A DNA stretch of 64,000 bases. Source: UBA5070 sp035913415 (GTDB lineage Bacteria; Fibrobacterota; Fibrobacteria; UBA5070). The notes below the pieces were generated by a model, which saw only the letters and a program-made list of their open reading frames with translations, searched no databases and was not told the origin of the DNA. Both the position numbers and the translations under genes were made by a program. Location of the stretch: positions 118,321 to 182,320 of the forward strand of contig JAMIIV010000004.1 in the NCBI GenBank assembly GCA_035913415.1, written 5' to 3'. Position 1 is the stretch's first letter. Each line of letters starts with the position of its first letter. This document shows, piece after piece, positions 35,407 to 43,049 of the stretch.

Positions 35407-38400
35407 ATGGAACCCACTCGCGCCCGCGCCCTGCGCCATTTTCTGTCGTGCCTTCTCCTCGCCGCGCCCTTGTTCGCCAAGCCGTGGAAATCGGCGGAGA
35501 TGATCACCAGCCAGCAATTCAAGTACGGAGCCTTCGAAGCCCGCATCCGCGGAGCGGAAGGAGGCGGGATGATCACCGCGTTCTTCCTCTACAAGAACGG
35601 CTCCGAGTGGGCCGGTGCCGAATGGCAGGAACAGGATTTCGAACTGTTCGGGAAGAACGGCGGGTTCCAGACCCAGCTGATGACTCCCGGGGCTCCCCGC
35701 GTCGAACATGTCGTCAACCATCGGGCCCCGACGAACGTCTGGGAGCGGTATTACACGTACCGGATGGAATGGACTCCCGATGCCCTGTCGTTCTACGTCG
35801 ACGGCAAGCTCATCCGGCGCGAAACGGACCGGACCGTCTACGCCAAGCTCCTCGATCCGGCGCGCGCCGAGCCCATGAACCTCCGGATCAGCCTCTGGGC
35901 CGGAAACGTGGAATGGTCGGGCGCCTTCGACGAGACGAAGGTCCCGGCCGCCGTGGACGTCAATTGGGCGCAGGTCTATTCGTATTCCCCGGGCGCGGGT
36001 CCGGGCGGTTCGGATTTCTCGCCCCTGTGGCGTGACGATTTCAATTCCAAGGACGGATCCCGGTGGTTCTTCGCCAACTGGACGTTCGATTACGCCGTCA
36101 ACGACTACACCTCCGGCGGTGCGAACGTCGCCAACGGCTACCTGCAGCTGAAGATGACGCACTGGTCGGAAGAGGGAACCCGATTCACGCAGTCGCCCCT
36201 GGACGACGGGCTGCTGATGCCTCCGGCGGACGATCCCACCGACCCGACCGATCCGGTTCCCGTGTTCGAGAGCCCTGCCCGGGTGTACACCGTCCCCGGA
36301 ACCGTGGATGCGCTGCTCCCCACCCGCTACCAGGACGTCACCCTCGCGAACACCGGCGCGGCCGATTGCGGCGGCACCGGTCCTCTCGATCTCTACCACA
36401 CCGACGAAGGGGGCTGCACCGTCGGTGCGATCGATGCCGGTGAATGGGAGGAGTACGCGCTCGATGCCACCGAGCCGGGCGTGTTCCGCCCGGTCCTGCG
36501 GGTGGCGGCCGGGATGGACGGAGCCTCGTTCCGGGTGTTCCTCGACGGTCTCCCCGTCGGCGGTGTCCAGACCGTCCCCAACGCCGGATGGGAATCCTTC
36601 CAGGACCTCAATCTCCCGCCGGTCACGTGGGTCCGCGGCAGCCATGTCCTGCGGATCGAGCACCTCGCCCCGGGATTGAACCTCAAGTCCGTCACCTTCG
36701 TCCCGGCGGACGCGCCCCTGGGAGCGGGAACGGGGGCGATCACCGGTCCGGTGCTGCTCCCCGCCACGATCCTGGTCAAGAACTACTCCTCGAACCTCGA
36801 TGCCACCCCCGAGAACGAGGGGGGGCGCTGCGGCACCGGCTCGGCGGACCTCCAGGAGACGGCCGACGACATCGGCGACTGCAATCTCGGTTGGACGGAA
36901 TCCGGCGAATGGCTCGAATACACCGTCCATTCCCAGTCCGCCTCGAGTTACGACCTGTCCCTCCGGGTCGGCTCCGGGGTCGCGGGCAAGGTCGTGCGGA
37001 TCGCCGTAGACGGGGTCGACCTGCCCGCCGACGTCGCCGTGCCGATGGACTCCTGGACGACCTTCGCCACGGTGGAGGCCGGGCGCGTGCAGCTGCCCGC
37101 GGGCGTCTCCCGGATCCGGGTGACCTTCCCCGACGGAGGCGTGAACCTGCATTGGCTGAGACTCGCTCCTTCGGTCGACGACGTGCCGGTGCCCACCCTG
37201 CCTGCCCGGGTGGAGGGACTGGTCGCCGTACCCGCCGAGGGGCGGGTGCTCCTGTCCTGGACGGCATCGCAGAATGCCGCCAGCTACCTGGTCGAACGCT
37301 CCCTCGACGGGGGTTCGACGTTCGCCGGGGTCGCCACCACCACGACCCCCGGATGGACGGATGCCGACGCGCCCCAGGGAATCGCCACGATCTGGCGCGT
37401 CGTCGCGGTCAGCGGCAACGGAGTCGCCGCGCCTTCGGCCACCGTCTCGGCGACGCCTCTTCCGGTGATCCTGCCCGTCGCTCCGCAGGGCCTGGCCGCG
37501 ACCGCCGGCGATCGCACGGTCTCGCTTTCCTGGGTCGCCGCGCCCGAGGACGATTCGTACGCGATCCTGCGGTCGGTCGCCGGCGACGCGTTCGCGCAGG
37601 TCGCGACCACCACCGCCACGGCCTGGACCGATGTCGGCCTGGCCAATGGCACTTCGTACGCCTACAAGGTCGTTGGCCTGCGGGGAACCGCCTCGTCCGC
37701 GCCCGGTGTGCAGGTGACGGCGACGCCCCGCGGTCTTCCTCCGGCCCAGGTGGTCGGATTGGGCGCCGTGGCCGGCAATTCCAGCGTTGTCCTCTCGTGG
37801 AGCGCCTCCGTCCGGGGATCCAGCTACAAGGTGTACCGGGCGACCACTGGGGCCGCGGTCCTGGTGACGACTACCAGCTCCACCGGCTGGACCGATGCGA
37901 CCGTGGTCAACGGCACGACGTACACCTACACCGTCGTGGCATCGAATGCCGACGGCGACGCTCCGGCGTCCTCCCAGGTCGTCGCGACGCCCGTCGTGCC
38001 TCCCGCGCCGACCGTCTCCCTGAAGGCCCAGTACCATCCCGGAACGCTGGGAGCCACCAACGGGATCCGGCCTCTGATCCGCCTGGTGAACACCGGGACC
38101 GCCCCGGTGGACCTTTCGAAGGTCACCATCCGCTACTGGTTCACGAAGGACGGAGCGACCGGTCAGAACTACTGGTGCGACTGGGCCCAGATCGGGAGCG
38201 CGAACATCGTGGCTTCGTTCGTGAACGTTTCGGGCCGCACAAACGCCGACAACTACCTGCAGCTGGGGTTTAAGGCGGCGGCCGGGGTCCTGGCCCCCTC
38301 CGCCGGGACGGGCGAGATCCAGTCCCGTTTCCACAAGGCGGACTGGCAGAACTACGACCAGGCCAACGACTGGTCCTACGTGGCCGCCATGGGGAGCAAC

Positions 38401-38466
38401 TACGCCGACGCTCCCCGGATCACGGTCTACTACGCGGGTGTCAAGGTCTGGGGAACGGAGCCCTGA
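35407..38466 (+). CDS. Circularly permuted GH16 beta-glucanase (lichenase type) with CBM6-like x2, FN3 x3 and CBM3 modules
   Basis: 1019 residues with a signal peptide (LRHFLSCLLLAAPLFAKP). Residues about 30-200 hold the catalytic half of a GH16 beta-1,3-1,4-glucanase: YGAFEARIRG, FFLYKNGSEWAG and the active-site ExDxE motif as E75-Q-D77-F-E79. The strand pair that opens ordinary GH16 enzymes comes afterwards (about 200-260: GGSDFSPLWRDDFNSKDGSR, NWTFDY), the permuted order known from Fibrobacter succinogenes lichenase. After a DPTDPTDP linker come two CBM6/35-like domains (about 290-436 and 447-590), three fibronectin III domains (about 596-685, 688-773, 776-863) and a C-terminal CBM3 (870-1019, GIRPLIRLVNTGT and YWCDWAQIG). 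It is an extracellular enzyme for mixed-linkage glucan, anchored to cell walls by its CBMs. Start chosen at the signal peptide; a hairpin terminator follows. Confidence 0.92.
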   Translation: MEPTRARALRHFLSCLLLAAPLFAKPWKSAEMITSQQFKYGAFEARIRGAEGGGMITAFFLYKNGSEWAGAEWQEQDFELFGKNGGFQTQLMTPGAPRVEHVVNHRAPTNVWERYYTYRMEWTPDALSFYVDGKLIRRETDRTVYAKLLDPARAEPMNLRISLWAGNVEWSGAFDETKVPAAVDVNWAQVYSYSPGAGPGGSDFSPLWRDDFNSKDGSRWFFANWTFDYAVNDYTSGGANVANGYLQLKMTHWSEEGTRFTQSPLDDGLLMPPADDPTDPTDPVPVFESPARVYTVPGTVDALLPTRYQDVTLANTGAADCGGTGPLDLYHTDEGGCTVGAIDAGEWEEYALDATEPGVFRPVLRVAAGMDGASFRVFLDGLPVGGVQTVPNAGWESFQDLNLPPVTWVRGSHVLRIEHLAPGLNLKSVTFVPADAPLGAGTGAITGPVLLPATILVKNYSSNLDATPENEGGRCGTGSADLQETADDIGDCNLGWTESGEWLEYTVHSQSASSYDLSLRVGSGVAGKVVRIAVDGVDLPADVAVPMDSWTTFATVEAGRVQLPAGVSRIRVTFPDGGVNLHWLRLAPSVDDVPVPTLPARVEGLVAVPAEGRVLLSWTASQNAASYLVERSLDGGSTFAGVATTTTPGWTDADAPQGIATIWRVVAVSGNGVAAPSATVSATPLPVILPVAPQGLAATAGDRTVSLSWVAAPEDDSYAILRSVAGDAFAQVATTTATAWTDVGLANGTSYAYKVVGLRGTASSAPGVQVTATPRGLPPAQVVGLGAVAGNSSVVLSWSASVRGSSYKVYRATTGAAVLVTTTSSTGWTDATVVNGTTYTYTVVASNADGDAPASSQVVATPVVPPAPTVSLKAQYHPGTLGATNGIRPLIRLVNTGTAPVDLSKVTIRYWFTKDGATGQNYWCDWAQIGSANIVASFVNVSGRTNADNYLQLGFKAAAGVLAPSAGTGEIQSRFHKADWQNYDQANDWSYVAAMGSNYADAPRITVYYAGVKVWGTEP

Positions 38467-38493
38467 GGCTCTCCATCCCAAGGAGCGAGGCGA

Positions 38494-38523
38494 GGGCCGC
38501 CGGACAGGAGCCGGCGGCCCTTC
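38494..38523 (+). terminator. Terminator after the GH16 gene
   Basis: Perfect 10-bp stem, GGGCCGCCGG with CCGGCGGCCC, around a 7-base loop, followed by TTCC. The T-tract is short. Confidence 0.65.
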
Positions 38524-38686
38524 CGCATTCTGGGGGTCGTCCCGGGACGTGTTTTCATCGAGGCGGAAACGGACGGGAGCTTGCCCTCCCACGGGCACGA
38601 GATGGAAGCGTGCCGACGCCCGATCGAGCCTCGCGGCGCGCGGTTGGCCGTTGAGAGAGCCATCTTTACCGATCGGAGGTGTCGCC

Positions 38687-39676
38687 ATGAACGAAAGCTT
38701 CGCAGGTGCTCGGGTCCTGGTCACGGGAGGGCTTGGCTTCATCGGTTCCAACCTGGCCCGGCGGCTGGTGGATCTGGGAGCCGAGGTCACGCTCGTGGAC
38801 AGCCTGATCCCGTCCTACGGCGGCGCGTTCGCCAACATCTCCGATTTCCGCGATCGCGTCCAGGTGAACATCTCCGACGTGCGCGATCCGCACGCCATGG
38901 CCCACCTGATCCAGGGCAAGGAGTACCTGTTCAATCTCGCGGGACAGACCAGCCACCTGGACTCGATGACGGATCCGTTCACGGACCTGGAGATCAATTC
39001 GACCTCGCAGCTGTCCATCCTCGAGGCTGCCCGGAAGTACAACCCCCGGATCCGGATCGTGTTCGCCTCGACCCGCCAGATCTACGGGAAGCCCCAGTAC
39101 CTCCCGGTGGATGAGACGCACCCCATCGTGCCGGTGGACGTCAACGGCATCAACAAGGTCGCCGGGGAGGGATTCCATCTCCTCTACAGCCGCGTGCACG
39201 GCATTCCCTGTTCCGCCCTGCGCCTGACCAACAGCTACGGTCCCGGCATGCGGGTCAAGGATGCCCGCCAGACCTTCCTGGGGGTCTGGATCCGGAACGT
39301 CCTGACGGGCCGGCCGGTGCAGGTCTTCGGCGACGGGCTCCAGCTGCGCGACTTCAATTTCGTCGACGACGCCGTGGCCGCCTTCCTCGCCTGCGCCGTG
39401 CGCGACGACGCGATCGGCGAGGTCATGAACCTGGGCTCCTCGGAAGTCGTGGGTCTGCGCGATCTGGCTGCCCTCGTCGTAGAGCTCGCCGGCGCCGGTT
39501 CGTGGGAGATCGTCCCCTTCCCTCCCGAACGCAAGGCCATCGACATCGGTGACTACTACTCCGATTTCGCGCGGGCCCGGGACCTGCTGGGCTGGGCCCC
39601 GCGCACGGACCTGCGCGAAGGGGTCGCGCGGACCCTGGATTACTACCGCTGCCGCGGATCCGAATACTGGGAGTGA
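38687..39676 (+). CDS. NAD-dependent nucleotide-sugar epimerase/dehydratase (extended SDR)
   Basis: 329 residues from the ATG at 38687, with GGAGGTG six bases upstream. Extended short-chain dehydrogenase: the NAD loop VLVTGGLGFIGSNLARRL at the N-terminus, LVDSLIPSYGG, FNLAGQTSHLDSM, FASTRQIYGKPQ, and a GINKVAGEGFHLLYS helix. The usual catalytic YxxxK is not obvious: the position corresponding to Tyr reads N-G-I-N-K, so Tyr is replaced by Asn or Ile while the Lys remains. The substrate segment LTNSYGPGMRVKD is normal. The stop overlaps the aminotransferase start (GTGA), so the pair likely makes one modified nucleotide sugar. Without the catalytic Tyr, a simple UDP-glucose 4-epimerase role is doubtful. 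Confidence 0.83.
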   Translation: MNESFAGARVLVTGGLGFIGSNLARRLVDLGAEVTLVDSLIPSYGGAFANISDFRDRVQVNISDVRDPHAMAHLIQGKEYLFNLAGQTSHLDSMTDPFTDLEINSTSQLSILEAARKYNPRIRIVFASTRQIYGKPQYLPVDETHPIVPVDVNGINKVAGEGFHLLYSRVHGIPCSALRLTNSYGPGMRVKDARQTFLGVWIRNVLTGRPVQVFGDGLQLRDFNFVDDAVAAFLACAVRDDAIGEVMNLGSSEVVGLRDLAALVVELAGAGSWEIVPFPPERKAIDIGDYYSDFARARDLLGWAPRTDLREGVARTLDYYRCRGSEYWE

Positions 39677-40785
39677 CGACCATGATCCAGATGAACGACT
39701 TCAAACGCGATGACGAGGCCCTGCTCCAGTCGGAGCTGGCAGCGACCGAGCGCGTGCTGCGCTCCGGGTGGTGGATCCTCGGACCCGAGGTTGCCGCCTT
39801 CGAGCGGGAATGGGCCGAGTGGTCGGGCAACGACCGGGCTGTGGGTGTCGCTAACGGGATGGATGCGCTGGAGATCGGGCTGCGCGCCCTGGGGATCGGT
39901 CCCGGCGACGAGGTGGTTACCACCCCGATGACAGCCTTCGCGACGGTCCTTGCCATCCTGCGGACCGGCGCCGAACCGGTGCTGGCCGACATCGATCCCG
40001 ACACCGCCATCCTGGATCCGGAATCCGTCGCCCGTTGCCTCTCCGCGCGGACGCGAGCCGTCGTGGTCGTCCACCTGTACGGCCAGGCCGGCCCCGTCGA
40101 GGTGCTTTCGGCGCTGTGCGCCGACCGCGGCCTCCACCTGGTCGAGGACTGCGCCCAGGCCCACGGCGCCAGGGCTTCCGGACGCCCCTGCGGCACCTGG
40201 GGAGCCTTCGGCGGATGGAGCTTCTACCCCACCAAGAACCTGGGCTGCATCGGCGACGGGGGAGCCCTGACCACCTCGTCGGCCGACCTGGAGGAGAAGG
40301 CGCGCCGGTTGCGCAACTACGGCCAGTCGGTGCGCTACCACCACCCAGAGATCGGACTCAACAGCCGGCTGGACGAGCTCCAGGCGGCCATCCTGCGTGA
40401 ACGCCTGACGCACCTGTCCGCCTGGACCGAGCGCCGCCGGACCGTGGCACGCGCCTATGCAGACGGAATCCGTCATCCGGAGGTCCAAGTCCTGCCGCTG
40501 CCGGCCGACCGTGAACGCCACGTCCACCACCTCTTCGTCGTGACGAGCCCGCGCCGCGACGCCCTGCAGGCCCACCTGAAGGCCTGCGGCGTCGAGAGCC
40601 TGCTCCACTACCCGGTGCCGGCCCATCTCCAGGAGCCCTGCCGGACGGTGCGGCGCGACCCGCTGGGCCTGGGCAACGCGGAGCGCCACGCCGGGGAGTG
40701 CCTCTCGCTGCCGATGCATCCCGCCCTCTCCGGATCCGAGGTCGCTTCGGTGGTCGCGGCGGTCAACGCCTTCCCGCCCTCCTAG
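39673..40785 (+). CDS. DegT/DnrJ/EryC1/StrS family PLP-dependent sugar aminotransferase
   Basis: 370 residues. It converts a keto-sugar nucleotide to an amino sugar with glutamate as usual donor. Typical features: GPEVAAFEREWAEWSG, VANGMDALEIGLRALGI, DEVVTTPMTAFATVLAIL, LVEDCAQAHGA (the Asp that binds PLP) and the Schiff-base lysine in GWSFYPTKNLGCIGDGGAL, followed by LRNYGQSVRYHH and LNSRLDELQAAILR. The GTG at 39673 overlaps the epimerase stop; an ATG three codons later is an alternative. It is coupled to the epimerase gene and convergent with the PP-loop gene. Donor-sugar identity unknown. Confidence 0.9.
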   Translation: MTTMIQMNDFKRDDEALLQSELAATERVLRSGWWILGPEVAAFEREWAEWSGNDRAVGVANGMDALEIGLRALGIGPGDEVVTTPMTAFATVLAILRTGAEPVLADIDPDTAILDPESVARCLSARTRAVVVVHLYGQAGPVEVLSALCADRGLHLVEDCAQAHGARASGRPCGTWGAFGGWSFYPTKNLGCIGDGGALTTSSADLEEKARRLRNYGQSVRYHHPEIGLNSRLDELQAAILRERLTHLSAWTERRRTVARAYADGIRHPEVQVLPLPADRERHVHHLFVVTSPRRDALQAHLKACGVESLLHYPVPAHLQEPCRTVRRDPLGLGNAERHAGECLSLPMHPALSGSEVASVVAAVNAFPPS

Positions 40786-40827
40786 CCCGGGGAATCCCGC
40801 GTCGGGGACCGCCCGGCCTCGCGGAGA

Positions 40828-42021
40828 TCAACTCCCGCGGAGCCGGTGCACGAGATCGCGCACGAGACGACGTGGGAGGCGCACACCGCTGCGGACCGTG
40901 TTCCGCGCACGAAGCCATGCCAACCTCCGCCCGAGGGACCCGACCCAAGGGTCGGCGATGCGGGCGCGCCGGGCGGCCCGGAGGATCTGGACGAATTCCT
41001 GCAGGATCGATTCGCTTTCGGAGTCGAGGACCTCGAAGTCGATGGGGATGCCCGGAGGGGAGAGGTTCTCCGGAGGCTCCATCCCGTTGACCAGGAAGTT
41101 CAGGCGGGTCCGCAGGCACTTCTCGCAGCGCCCGCAATTGGCGCCGACCTGCACGCCTTTCCAGCAGACCCGCAGGTTGGCGCGCCCCGCACCCCATCCG
41201 GCGAGTGCCGCGACCTTCTCCGTGCGATCGACGCCGCAACCGTCGTGGACCACCTCCATGCTCCCCGTCGCGAGGAGAGGGTCCGTGACCGGGTTGGATC
41301 CGTAGGGGAGTAGGAGCTGGTCGTAGGGATCGGAGGAGCCGATCAGCAGCGTCCCGGCCTTCGACTTCAGCAACTGGAGGGCTGCGACCACGGCCGCCCC
41401 GTGGTGGTCGTGCCAATCGAGCGGGAACAGTTGGCGCAGGTTGCTGCGCAGGGGCACGAGTTCGATCCCGAGGGAGCCGAGGGATTCCCGGGCCAGGCGG
41501 ACGCTGGCGGCGAACTTCTCGTCCTGGTCCAGGGGGATGTCGAATCCCTGGACGATCGCGCAGGCGGAGATCGACCGGGACGCATGCCCCGCCAGGCCGG
41601 CATGGTGGCGCCAGACAGTGTAGCTGGCGTCGACTCCTCCCGAGAACGCTGCGACTGCGTGAACCGACCAGGCCCTGCTCGGTTCCTGCCGGATTTCGTC
41701 GGGGAGGATGCGGATCGGGCGGTAGACATCCGGCTTCCAGCGGTTCCACGCGACCATGAACTCCTCGAGATTCGCCAGCAAACGCTGGCCGACGGAGCCT
41801 TCGACATGTACATCCCGGCCCTCCGCCATGGCGGCGAACACTGACGCGATCAGGTAGGATTCCGCGTCGCCTTCGGGCAAAGGGGGAAGGGATGCGGGGC
41901 TGTCCCACCAGAGTACGGCGTCATCTGTTCCCGGCGCGGCAGTCCTGCGGAGGACGCAGGACTGCCGCAGGGTGTCGCCGGTCCAGTGAGGCGGAGCGGG
42001 CGTGAGGACGAGTTCATTCAT
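40828..42021 (-). CDS. QueC-like PP-loop protein with zinc-binding Cys cluster (paralog A)
   Basis: 397 residues, no named family that I recognise. An N-terminal region of about 115 residues precedes a PP-loop ATP-binding domain: AFSGGVDASYTVWRHH (near 123), where canonical N-type PP-loops have SGGxDS but this has Ala for the Ser. Near residue 284 is CWKGVQVGANCGRCEKCLRT, a C-x(n)-CGxCxxC cluster like the zinc site of QueC/ExsB. Such proteins adenylate a carboxylate or carbonyl with ATP. A paralog lies at 47976-49202 with the same order (TGGIDAT, CWKGSQIEANCGQCEECIRT). Divergent from the nitroreductase gene. A role in amide or nitrile formation on a glycan precursor is inference. Confidence 0.7.
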   Translation of the reverse strand: MNELVLTPAPPHWTGDTLRQSCVLRRTAAPGTDDAVLWWDSPASLPPLPEGDAESYLIASVFAAMAEGRDVHVEGSVGQRLLANLEEFMVAWNRWKPDVYRPIRILPDEIRQEPSRAWSVHAVAAFSGGVDASYTVWRHHAGLAGHASRSISACAIVQGFDIPLDQDEKFAASVRLARESLGSLGIELVPLRSNLRQLFPLDWHDHHGAAVVAALQLLKSKAGTLLIGSSDPYDQLLLPYGSNPVTDPLLATGSMEVVHDGCGVDRTEKVAALAGWGAGRANLRVCWKGVQVGANCGRCEKCLRTRLNFLVNGMEPPENLSPPGIPIDFEVLDSESESILQEFVQILRAARRARIADPWVGSLGRRLAWLRARNTVRSGVRLPRRLVRDLVHRLRGS

Positions 42022-42172
42022 GGATGTTGGACCCGCGAGAAGAATTGTTGGCGGACGGCGCCGAGGAGTGGGCCTGAAGGGAATCTACAACCCCGACTCC
42101 GGCTCTCGGTCGGCTGGCCCCACCACCAGGCGACAGATTCCGGTATCCATCCCCGCGGATCCCGTGCAGGGG

Positions 42173-42976
42173 ATGCTTTGTACATTTGGCCAAGACGAAC
42201 CCGTGGAGGCTGAAATCGAATCCAATTCAGGAACGGCCGGCTCTCCCGCAGTCGGGAACGGACAGGCTCCCAAGCGCCGTCGGCTCCCGCTCGTAGCGTC
42301 ACTGGCCATCGCGGGTCTGGCAATTGCCGCCGTGTTCCTGGGTAAGCGTTTTCACCAGGGATCCGGGTCCCGGGCGCCTGTCCACCCCCTGGAGATCGTT
42401 CCGTTGCCTCCTCCAGTCCTGCCGGAGACGAGCTTGCGCGAAGCACTGGAAAAGCGGGCATCGAACCGGGAATTCGGCTCTCGCCCGCTCGAACCCCAGA
42501 TTCTCTCGAACCTTCTGTGGTCCGCGGACGGGATCAACCGGCCCGAGACCGGACGGAGGACGGCGCCTTCCGCATATGACTGGCGCCACATGGAGTTGTA
42601 TCTGCTGGATGCGCGGGGAATCGGGCGCTACGACGCGGAACGCCACGCCGTCGAACGGCTGGGCACCAGGGACATCCGTGCGCTCAGCGGCGAGCAAGAC
42701 TTCGTGAAGGACGCGCCGCTCACCATCGTCCTCGTGTCAGACGAAGGCAAGATGGGTGAGAAGGAATCCCACGGTCTGCGCCCCATCTTCTCCGGCGTGG
42801 GATCTGGAGCCGTCGTCCAGAACGTGTACCTCTACTGCGCGAGCGTCGGCCTGAATGTCGTGGTGCGGGCGAGCATCGACAGAGAGCCCCTCCACGAAGC
42901 GCTCGAGCTAGGGCCCGACCAGAAGATCATCGTGGCGCAGACGATCGGCTATCCCCCCGAGAAACCCTCGCCCTAG
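42173..42976 (+). CDS. Membrane-anchored SagB/ThcOx-like nitroreductase family protein
   Basis: 267 residues from the ATG at 42173; a GTG at 42203 is an equally possible start and no clear ribosome binding site decides. A short N-terminal part is followed by one membrane segment (RRRLPLVASLAIAGLAIAAV), positively charged before it, so the catalytic domain should be outside the cytoplasm. The rest is an FMN-binding nitroreductase fold of the SagB type: LEKRASNREFGSRPLEPQIL, LLWSADGINRPETGRRTAPS, MELYLLDARGIGRYD, VVQNVYLYCASVGLNVVVRA and IIVAQTIGYP at the end. SagB-like enzymes oxidise azolines in peptides or act on other N-containing rings; the stand-alone exported versions have unknown substrates. 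First gene of a plus-strand unit with the AsnB-like genes. Confidence 0.75.
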   Translation: MLCTFGQDEPVEAEIESNSGTAGSPAVGNGQAPKRRRLPLVASLAIAGLAIAAVFLGKRFHQGSGSRAPVHPLEIVPLPPPVLPETSLREALEKRASNREFGSRPLEPQILSNLLWSADGINRPETGRRTAPSAYDWRHMELYLLDARGIGRYDAERHAVERLGTRDIRALSGEQDFVKDAPLTIVLVSDEGKMGEKESHGLRPIFSGVGSGAVVQNVYLYCASVGLNVVVRASIDREPLHEALELGPDQKIIVAQTIGYPPEKPSP

Positions 42977-43049
42977 AGCCGCGAGCCCACGGACCGGTTC
43001 CGTGCGAAGCCCCGGCGGACGGATCCCAGGCACTCATCCAGGAGCGAAC

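Noticed and set aside
38538..38549. 12-bp palindrome CGTCCCGGGACG upstream of the epimerase gene
   Set aside because: A short palindrome in GC-rich DNA is expected by chance, and no promoter lies next to it.
35263..38790. Minus-strand open frame of 1175 codons opposite the GH16 gene
   Set aside because: Shadow of the GH16 reading frame; Arg/Gly/Asp-rich without domains.
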